Position numbers and translations under genes: made by a program. From NCBI GenBank assembly GCA_002404055.1, contig DHIZ01000341.1, forward strand, positions 14,952 to 26,068: DNA of 11,117 nucleotides, written 5' to 3'. Positions 6,657 through 11,117 of the stretch are shown piece by piece. The notes under the pieces are model-generated. The model did no database searches. It worked only from the letters and a program-made list of their open reading frames with translations, and was not told the origin of the DNA. This DNA is from Chloroflexi bacterium UBA4733. GTDB taxonomy: Bacteria > Chloroflexota > UBA4733. Numbering within the stretch: the stretch's first letter is position 1; the number at the start of each line of letters is the position of its first letter.

Positions 6657-6953
6657 TCAGGAGGCAGGCCCTTCGTTGAAGGCAACGTTGCCGACGTGAT
6701 TGGTGGCTGACGCGATCAAGTCCGCCACGTTGTCCTTCACCCACTGCGCGGCCGCTTGCACTGCCTCGTTCGCCTGCGCTTCGGAGTCCCAGATGCTGAT
6801 CGAGTAGCCGGCATTCTCGCCGGTCTTGATGACAAAATAGCGGCGGAACCCGGCATGGCGGCGGAAGATCGGCAGCATGCCGGTCCTTGCCCGCTCAATA
6901 ACGGTATCGGCGCCACCAGGCGTGAACGTGTAGACGGCGACACGAGCATACAT
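6657..6953 (-). CDS. Small ferredoxin-like alpha/beta barrel (ABM-type) protein
   Basis: This 98-aa protein has the layout of antibiotic-biosynthesis-monooxygenase/dimeric alpha-beta-barrel proteins: strand MYARVAVYTF, helix GGADTVIERARTGMLPIFRRH, strands GFRRYFVIKTG and AGYSISIWDS, helix EAQANEAVQAAAQWVKDNVADLI, and a last strand. Members are usually small dimeric enzymes or stress proteins; no catalytic assignment is possible here. I take the ATG at 6953, not the in-frame start at 6989, because a promoter is predicted to initiate near 6989 and an AAAGGA site (6966-6971) lies upstream, though its 12-base spacing is long. It is divergent from the solute-binding protein gene and convergent with the dipeptidase gene. 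Confidence 0.8.
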   Translation of the reverse strand: MYARVAVYTFTPGGADTVIERARTGMLPIFRRHAGFRRYFVIKTGENAGYSISIWDSEAQANEAVQAAAQWVKDNVADLIASATNHVGNVAFNEGPAS

Positions 6954-6995
6954 CTTGGTATTGGTTCCTTTCTGAACGGTGAGCAACACACGAGC

Positions 6996-7024
6996 ATCCT
7001 ATAACAGCGAGCCAGAACCGTCAA
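6996..7024 (-). promoter_or_regulatory. Predicted sigma70-type promoter of the ABM-type gene
   Basis: On the minus strand TTGACG (7019-7024) and TAGGAT (6996-7001) are separated by exactly 17 bases. Five and four of six positions match the consensus. Transcription would start near 6989, giving a leader of about 36 bases before the ATG at 6953. Confidence 0.45.
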
Positions 7025-7027
7025 ATG

Positions 7028-7039
7028 CCTTGTGCAAGG
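7028..7039. promoter_or_regulatory. 12-bp palindrome, possible operator
   Basis: CCTTGTGCAAGG has two 5-base arms around a TG centre. It sits four bases beyond the -35 of the minus-strand promoter and 88 bases before the solute-binding protein gene. A shared operator for the divergent pair is possible; only the symmetry supports it. Confidence 0.25.
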
Positions 7040-7041
7040 GC

Positions 7042-7059
7042 TAGAGGGCGGGACCTCTA
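7042..7059. promoter_or_regulatory. Inverted repeat upstream of the solute-binding protein gene
   Basis: TAGAGG (7042-7047) and CCTCTA (7054-7059) form perfect 6-base arms around GCGGGA. It lies directly next to the 7028-7039 palindrome and upstream of a -10-like TAGAAT (7085-7090). It may be a second operator half or a small hairpin. No good -35 is present at the expected distance from TAGAAT. Confidence 0.25.
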
Positions 7060-7126
7060 CGGTATCCGCCGGGGCAACCGGTGCTAGAATCGCTCAACAG
7101 CCTGCATCGGTGAGAAAGGTTCCTCT

Positions 7127-8635
7127 ATGACAGCATTCTCTGTGACGCGACGGCGCCTCCTCGTGGCGACGGCGGTCGGCGCCGGCGCGTTAGCGCTCTC
7201 CGCCTGCGGCTCCAGCGCGACGGTCACCGCAGCGACCAGCACCGCCAGCACGGCCAGCGCTGCGGCGACCACTGCCGCTGCTACAGATGCCGCGGCGGCA
7301 AGGAGTACGTCCGCAGCGGCAACGACGCACGCGGCCGGATCGGCAACAGCGCAGAAAGCGATAAGCAGCAGCGCAACCGTTGCCAGCGCTGCCGCCGTCA
7401 AGCCCGGCGCCAAGGAGCTGCGCATCACCTGGTTCGGCGCTGGGACCACCAGCGGCGTCGACTACTTCGGCGTCAACGCCAAAGCCTTTGCCACCAAGAA
7501 CCCCACCCTGACGGTCAGCGTCGAGCCGGTCTCCGGCAGCTACGACGACAAGGTGTTGACCGATGTCGCCGGTGGCACGCCGCCCGACGTCTTCCAACAG
7601 GGCGGTCGCGACTTCGGCCTGTTCGTCAGCAAAGGCGTGCTGCAGGACCTCAGTGCCCTGATCGCCCGCGACCACTACGACACCAGCGACTTCTTTGCAG
7701 TGTGTATGCAACTCACCACCTGGAAGGGCAAGGTCTACGGCCTGCCCGACGACCTCAACCTGCTGGGCCTCTACTACAACAAGGACCTCTTCGACAAAGC
7801 CGGCGTGGCCTATCCGCCGACGACCTGGGGGGCGCCGAACTGGACCTGGCAGGACTTCGAGGACACTGCGCGCAAGCTGACAGTGACGAACGGCGGCGCG
7901 ACGACACAGTTCGGCGCCGACTTTGCCGGCCTCGACCCCACCGGCATCGCCCCGGTGATCTGGTCCTACGGCGGCGACTATCTGGACGCCAACTGGACCA
8001 AGTCGCTCATGGACCAACCGGCGGCGGAAGCGGCCATCGGCTACTTGCAGACACTCATGATCAAAGACAAGGTGCTACCTACGGCCGCCGATCTGGCGAA
8101 GCAGGGCAGCAACCCGCGCCTCTTCGCCGGCACGGTCGCCATGCGCGTGGCCGGAGCGTACTTCTCCAACCCGGCCAGCCAGAGTATCAAGTCGTTCTCC
8201 TGGGATGTCGCCGCCCTGCCGTCCGGTACAGCCGGCGCCTTCTCCGCCACCGGTGGCTCCCAGGGATCGAGCTGGTCGATCGCCGCCGCCGGCAAGCAGC
8301 AAGACGACGCCTGGCAGCTCACGCAGTGGATGGCGAGTCCGCAGTCGCTGACCACGCTGACGCAACACGGCTGGATCGGCGCCCGCAAATCGATCGGCAC
8401 GTCGGCGGTCTATCTGGACCCCAAGCAGTTGCCGGCGCACCGCAAGGTCTTCGTCGATGGCACCAACCACATCAAGATCATCCCGCTGATCGCCGACTGG
8501 TCGGACCTCAACACCGCCATGAGCAAAGGCCTCGCCGGTGTCTGGGCCGGCACGGCAACGCCCCAAGATGCCGGCAGCGCCATCGCCCAGCAGGTAGACG
8601 GGCTGCTCAAGCAGTTACCGGCGAGTGAGCGGTGA
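7127..8635 (+). CDS. ABC transporter extracellular solute-binding lipoprotein (family 1, sugar-type)
   Basis: This 502-aa lipid-anchored binding protein would capture a solute, most likely a sugar or oligosaccharide, for an ABC importer. The N-terminus has consecutive arginines before a hydrophobic core and a lipobox LSAC with Cys27 (TRRRLLVATAVGAGALALSAC), so export may be by Tat or Sec followed by lipid anchoring. Residues 28-90 form an Ala/Ser/Thr low-complexity tether. The binding fold follows: LRITWFG strand, FATKNPTLTVSVEPVSGSY, TDVAGGTPPDVF, YGLPDDLNLLGLYYNKDLFDKAGV, and a C-terminal helical section ending in VDGLLKQLP. A TGAGAAAGG site (7111-7119) precedes the ATG by seven bases. No permease or ATPase gene is nearby, so it must pair with a transporter encoded elsewhere or lost. 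Its last 162 bases recur at 9590-9751. Confidence 0.93.
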   Translation: MTAFSVTRRRLLVATAVGAGALALSACGSSATVTAATSTASTASAAATTAAATDAAAARSTSAAATTHAAGSATAQKAISSSATVASAAAVKPGAKELRITWFGAGTTSGVDYFGVNAKAFATKNPTLTVSVEPVSGSYDDKVLTDVAGGTPPDVFQQGGRDFGLFVSKGVLQDLSALIARDHYDTSDFFAVCMQLTTWKGKVYGLPDDLNLLGLYYNKDLFDKAGVAYPPTTWGAPNWTWQDFEDTARKLTVTNGGATTQFGADFAGLDPTGIAPVIWSYGGDYLDANWTKSLMDQPAAEAAIGYLQTLMIKDKVLPTAADLAKQGSNPRLFAGTVAMRVAGAYFSNPASQSIKSFSWDVAALPSGTAGAFSATGGSQGSSWSIAAAGKQQDDAWQLTQWMASPQSLTTLTQHGWIGARKSIGTSAVYLDPKQLPAHRKVFVDGTNHIKIIPLIADWSDLNTAMSKGLAGVWAGTATPQDAGSAIAQQVDGLLKQLPASER

Positions 8636-8637
8636 GC
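8476..8637 (+). repeat. Direct repeat copy A: 3' end of the solute-binding protein gene
   Basis: This stretch aligns without gaps to 9590-9751 at a constant offset of 1,114 bases. I count about 16 differences over 162 bases (roughly 90% identity). It encodes the last 52 residues of the solute-binding protein, including its stop. Confidence 0.93.
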
Positions 8638-8659
8638 GGCCGTTGCCGATCGTGAACGA

Positions 8660-9337
8660 GTGAACGATGTAAAGCCGGCAGGTGTGCCGGTTACGGCGGC
8701 GCTGGACACGAGCGACGCAGCACAGGCAGCACACGTCGCGCTGCGAGCGATTGAGGCAGTGCATGGCGACGGTGCGCTGCCGAGAATACCCATCCGCATG
8801 GTGGTCGACGTTGCGTTCGAGGCGGCGTACGTGCGTTCTCCCGAGGACGGCACTCCCCAAGCAATCCTACTGTATGGCCAAAGTACCCTGCCGGAGTGGG
8901 CACTGATACACGAGATCGGCCATTTTCTGGACCAGCAAACGCTCGGCGAGCGCGGCAGCTTCGCTTCGCAGAACAGCGAATCGTTCGGAGATTGGCGACG
9001 GGCGGTGGACGCGACCCAGTCGGTGAGACATTTGCAGGAAATGGTACGGGATGGTGGAGTGACTGTCGTCCAGAATGGTATCGCGCGGCATGTACCAGTC
9101 AGGTCCGGCTTCCTGGCGACCCAGATCACCTTTCCTGAAATCTGGGCACGCAGCTATGCCCAATACATTGCCACAAGAGGCGGTAGTGACGTGCTGCGCG
9201 CGCAACTCCGCGGCTTATTACGAACGAGCGCGTCGGGAGGCGATGCGCCGTATACTCTGCATTGGGAAGCGGATGATTTTATACCCGTGCTGGATGCGAT
9301 TGACCGCCTACTGCAACGGAAGGGATGGCGCCAATGA
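8660..9337 (+). CDS. Putative zinc metallopeptidase (HExxH), function unknown
   Basis: This 225-aa protein carries a clear zinc-protease motif, ALIHEIGHFLDQ, with HEIGH at 84-88. It also has a plausible third ligand, Glu160 in FPEIWARSYAQYIATR. That spacing and the E-x-x-A-R-x-Y-A-Q-Y pattern suggest a gluzincin-like enzyme like those seen in phage and mobile-element metallopeptidases. There is no signal peptide or membrane helix, so it probably acts in the cytoplasm. The start is a GTG at 8660 with only a weak upstream GA-rich site. The stop overlaps the next gene's start (ATGA), so both are likely made together. The pair lies between two copies of the solute-binding gene's 3' end. Family and substrate are unassigned; the motif is firm, the role is not. 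Confidence 0.75.
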   Translation: MNDVKPAGVPVTAALDTSDAAQAAHVALRAIEAVHGDGALPRIPIRMVVDVAFEAAYVRSPEDGTPQAILLYGQSTLPEWALIHEIGHFLDQQTLGERGSFASQNSESFGDWRRAVDATQSVRHLQEMVRDGGVTVVQNGIARHVPVRSGFLATQITFPEIWARSYAQYIATRGGSDVLRAQLRGLLRTSASGGDAPYTLHWEADDFIPVLDAIDRLLQRKGWRQ

Positions 9338-9603
9338 CTGATCGGGAAGATCGGGAACGGGCAATCCAGGAGTTGATGCGTACGCATTTGCTGAGCGAAC
9401 GGATGGCTGGGTTCATCTACGCGATCGAGTCGGGGGAGATTCCCGGCGACGTGATGTATATGAAGGATGGCAAGATCCTCGGCAACGTCCCGGCTATCCC
9501 TCTGCGCCCGGTTACCCGTCCCGCTCAATCGAAACAGGCTGAGCCGGAAGACGATGTGCTAGCCACGCCGCCGCCGCCAACAGCGGTCCGATCATCCCGC
9601 TGA
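9334..9603 (+). CDS. Small hypothetical protein coupled to the metallopeptidase
   Basis: This 89-aa protein belongs to no family I recognise. Residues 1-55 look ordered: a helix DREDRERAIQELMRTHLLSERMAG, then FIYAIESGEIPGDVMYMKDGKILG. After that it is Pro/Ala/Gln-rich and probably disordered. The ATG at 9334 overlaps the metallopeptidase stop by the ATGA arrangement; an earlier in-frame ATG at 9325 is possible but would overlap more. Its last few codons (SSR and stop) lie inside the repeated solute-binding gene fragment in another frame. The native C-terminus may therefore have been cut and replaced by a chance stop. A substrate, inhibitor or adaptor of the metallopeptidase is conceivable from the coupling alone. 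Confidence 0.65.
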   Translation: MTDREDRERAIQELMRTHLLSERMAGFIYAIESGEIPGDVMYMKDGKILGNVPAIPLRPVTRPAQSKQAEPEDDVLATPPPPTAVRSSR

Positions 9604-9749
9604 TCGCCGACTGGTCGGACCTCAACGCCACCATGAGCAAAGGCCTCGCCCCCGTCTGGGCCGGCACGGCGACGCCGCAAGATGCCGGCAGCGCCATTGC
9701 CCAGCAGGTGGATGGGCTGCTGAAGCAGTTGCCGGTAGGTGAGCGGTAA
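9590..9749 (+). pseudogene. C-terminal remnant of a second solute-binding protein gene (repeat copy B)
   Basis: Read in frame from 9591, this encodes 52 residues nearly identical to the end of the protein at 7127-8635: IIPLIADWSDLNATMSKGLA, then PVWAGTATPQDAGSAIAQQV, then a closing DGLLKQLPVGER and TAA. Five residues differ. Seven further codons and the stop differ only silently (for example GTA/GTG, GAC/GAT, TTA/TTG). Such a pattern means this copy diverged while still a working gene, so it is the tail of a lost paralogue rather than a recent fragment copy. The rest of the paralogue is absent. The repeat continues a couple of bases past the stop, to about 9751. It ends 20 bases from the convergent PhyH-type gene. 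Confidence 0.88.
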
Positions 9750-9769
9750 GCGCCGCGCCGGCAGCGCTA

Positions 9770-10606
9770 TCACTCCCAGCGGTCCTGCCCCAAGAGCTTG
9801 CGGCCCAGCGGCGTCAGTGCGGGCGCCGGGAAGTGCTGCTCGGTGCCGCGCGGGTCGCCGGGGAAGGCAGTGCCCGCCATCGGCTTGCGCTGCTGCCAGC
9901 AGGCGATGCGCGTCTGGCGCGCCTCCTCGTTCTCCTCGTTGGCCGGGGACATGCTGATGTACTGCGCCAGGCGCGGCTGGTCGGACGTGTTGTGGCCGTT
10001 GCCGTGGGGCATCAGCACGTGCCAGATGACAAGGTCACCGGCTTGCAGCGCCACTTTGGTGATGTCGTAGCCGGTCAGGTCGGGCTGGCGGGGGTTGCGC
10101 TCTTTGGGCTGGCGCGGCAGCCATTCCGCCAGGTCACGGTACAGCTCCGGCACGCACTGGAAACCGCCCATGGCCGCCTCCGTGTCTTCCAGGGCGAGGA
10201 CGGCCTGGACCCGGTAGGGGGTGTCCGGGTAGCGCGCCGTATCGGTATCCCAGTGGATAAAGCCAACGGAGTTGTGCTCCGGGTGCGCCGCATCGGCCGG
10301 CGGCTTGAGGTTGGTGCGGTCGATGCTGACCCACAGCTTCTTGCTGCCATACACGTCGCAGAAGACCTCGTAGAGGTGGGGGTGCTGGCGCGTGTTCCAC
10401 ATCGACTGGTAGTGGTACATCTCGACCATGCCGTTGCGCCGCACGGTCTCCCGATACCAGGACTCCCGGTCATCCGGCCAGGCGCCGGTGTGCTGCCAGA
10501 TGTCCTCTACGACCGCGCGGAGGTGCTCCTTCGGCACGACCCCTGGGACGACCACATAGCCCTCGCGCTCGATCGTCTGTCGTAGGGGCATGGTTGCTAC
10601 CGCCAT
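9770..10606 (-). CDS. Phytanoyl-CoA dioxygenase (PhyH) family protein
   Basis: This 278-aa protein belongs to the Fe(II)/2-oxoglutarate-dependent PhyH family, which hydroxylates or halogenates diverse small molecules. The facial triad is visible: His118 and Asp120 in GFIHWDTDT, and the distal His201 in LMPHGNGHNTSDQPRLAQY. Arg212 there is the likely 2-oxoglutarate anchor. The N-terminal 'EREGYVVVPGVVPKEHLRAV' is the standard opening. I chose the ATG at 10606 because an AAAGGA site (10617-10622) lies ten bases upstream and a promoter precedes it; the in-frame extension to 10762 reads as non-coding. It is divergent from a cupin gene; dioxygenases and cupins are often neighbours in small-molecule catabolism. 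The substrate cannot be read from sequence. Confidence 0.92.
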   Translation of the reverse strand: MAVATMPLRQTIEREGYVVVPGVVPKEHLRAVVEDIWQHTGAWPDDRESWYRETVRRNGMVEMYHYQSMWNTRQHPHLYEVFCDVYGSKKLWVSIDRTNLKPPADAAHPEHNSVGFIHWDTDTARYPDTPYRVQAVLALEDTEAAMGGFQCVPELYRDLAEWLPRQPKERNPRQPDLTGYDITKVALQAGDLVIWHVLMPHGNGHNTSDQPRLAQYISMSPANEENEEARQTRIACWQQRKPMAGTAFPGDPRGTEQHFPAPALTPLGRKLLGQDRWE

Positions 10607-10648
10607 AGTTTGCTGATCCTTTCTTCTCGCGCCGCGACCGGCTCCTGT

Positions 10649-10677
10649 ATTATGGACGTCGCACGCCGCGCATTCAA
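10649..10677 (-). promoter_or_regulatory. Predicted sigma70-type promoter of the PhyH-family gene
   Basis: On the minus strand TTGAAT (10672-10677) and CATAAT (10649-10654) are separated by exactly 17 bases. Four or five of six positions match consensus in each. The start would fall near 10642, leaving about 36 bases before the ATG at 10606, the same layout as the promoter at 6996-7024. Confidence 0.45.
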
Positions 10678-10800
10678 GGGCAAGAGAATGTGCTGACCTG
10701 ACGGGGACGGTCCTGGGGAACAGACTGTGCTGCGTGAAAACGGGGTGACGCCCCGGCGACATTGACAGGCGACCGATGTGCCGAGAGCAGGAGATTTGAG

Positions 10801-11117
10801 ATGGCAGCAGAGAGCACAGATCCCGCTGATCGGATCACTGGCAGGCCCAGGGCGAGCGAGGCCTACGCGCTCCAGCTTGGGCAGGGTTGGACGTACCAAA
10901 ACGGGATCGACTTTACGGTGAAGGCCGGCGAGTTCAAAACGGCCAACGGCGCCGCCATCGTCGAATACACCACCCGGAAGGGCGAAGAGCCCGGCGAGCA
11001 CACCCATCCGACTGAGGACGAGATGTTCTACGTCATGGCAGGCGCACTTAGGACCCGTCACGAAATAACTTTGACAAATGGGCAAGGTAGCGGTAGGGTT
11101 CGGGGATGGACGAGGAT
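10801..11117 (+). CDS. Cupin domain protein, 3' part lost or outside the window
   Basis: This starts a small cupin (beta-barrel) protein. The ATG at 10801 follows AGGAG (10789-10793) by seven bases. Residues 61-81 contain a textbook cupin motif 1, G-x5-HxH-x4-E-x6-G, with His67, His69, Glu74 and Gly81 in GEHTHPTEDEMFYVMAG. These would bind a metal. Members act as dioxygenases, isomerases or sugar-binding proteins; the exact role is unknown. After about residue 83 (11049) the translation (RTRHEITLTNGQGSG) no longer resembles the next cupin strands, and the base composition shifts, although the frame stays open to the window end. I infer an interruption there. It is divergent from the PhyH-family gene. 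Confidence 0.75.
   Translation, partial: MAAESTDPADRITGRPRASEAYALQLGQGWTYQNGIDFTVKAGEFKTANGAAIVEYTTRKGEEPGEHTHPTEDEMFYVMAGALRTRHEITLTNGQGSGRVRGWTR
11049..11117 (+). mobile_element. Possible left end of an insertion sequence in the cupin gene
   Basis: The cupin homology ends at about 11049. The sequence turns into TAGGACCCGTCACGAAATAA followed by CTTTGACA, a pattern that recalls IS terminal repeats with an outward or inward -35-like TTTGACA. An ATG at 11078 opens a new frame (MGKVAVGFGDGRG) to the window end, which could be the element's transposase start. I cannot name the family, and the other end lies outside the window. Confidence 0.3.

Noticed and set aside
6648..6669. GCCTGC...GCAGGC inverted repeat between convergent genes
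   Set aside because: Short 6-base arms, no T-tract, and it runs into the coding end of the ABM-type gene; not enough to call a terminator.
7209..7400. Ala/Ser/Thr-coding low-complexity DNA at the start of the solute-binding gene, looking like a repeat array
   Set aside because: It lacks a fixed repeat unit and encodes the flexible tether after the lipobox, common in Gram-positive and Chloroflexota binding proteins.
9512..9697. Minus-strand frame whose translation resembles part of the minus-strand frame at 8410-9129
   Set aside because: The similarity only reflects the direct repeat of the solute-binding gene's 3' end read on the wrong strand; it is not a real protein family.
9750..9769. 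GC-rich possible hairpin between the binding-protein remnant and the PhyH-type gene
   Set aside because: High GC makes such pairing common by chance and there is no following T-run.

Overview
The window is GC-rich bacterial DNA with compact genes and a gene mix that fits a Chloroflexota (Thermomicrobia-like) genome: a WYL protein, a Uma2 nuclease, a DUF433 protein, an M19 dipeptidase, a Cys-anchored solute-binding protein with a long Ala/Ser/Thr linker, a PhyH dioxygenase and a cupin. The phylum is inferred from family content and composition; no rRNA, tRNA or marker gene confirms it. I saw no CRISPR array or RNA gene.

Left part (1-2136): gene remnants. A WYL regulator on the minus strand has lost its N-terminal DNA-binding half. 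An ABC-exporter NBD on the plus strand has lost its transmembrane half. Both break off at the same point, about position 720-730. The next gene is a second exporter half with a large in-frame internal deletion that removed most of the membrane domain and the Walker A motif. The pair looks like a wrecked heterodimeric (type IV) exporter operon.

Middle (2122-4783): small accessory and defence-like genes. An overlapping two-gene minus-strand unit (73 and 179 aa) is organised like a toxin-antitoxin pair but belongs to no family I can name. A divergent Uma2 nuclease gene follows. Then come the C-terminal end of a DNA methyltransferase and an adjacent open frame with no start codon, possibly the relics of a restriction-modification locus, and an orphan DUF433 antitoxin-type gene. 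Positions 3562-3765 hold nothing I can recognise.

Right part (4898-11117): mostly intact metabolic and surface genes. These are a DUF4337 membrane protein, an M19 dipeptidase, an ABM-fold small protein, an ABC solute-binding lipoprotein with no permease nearby, a HExxH metallopeptidase translationally coupled to an 89-aa protein, a PhyH-type dioxygenase and a divergent cupin gene that runs off the window and appears interrupted. The 3' end of the solute-binding gene (about 162 bp) recurs 1,114 bp downstream, with mostly synonymous changes. This is the tail of a lost paralogue, so the metallopeptidase pair sits between two copies of the same gene end.

The overall theme is repeated gene truncation: five or six genes are cut while their neighbours are intact. 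I do not see one convincing new multi-gene system. The best candidates for novelty are the 2122-2872 gene pair and the 8660-9603 metallopeptidase/small-protein pair.
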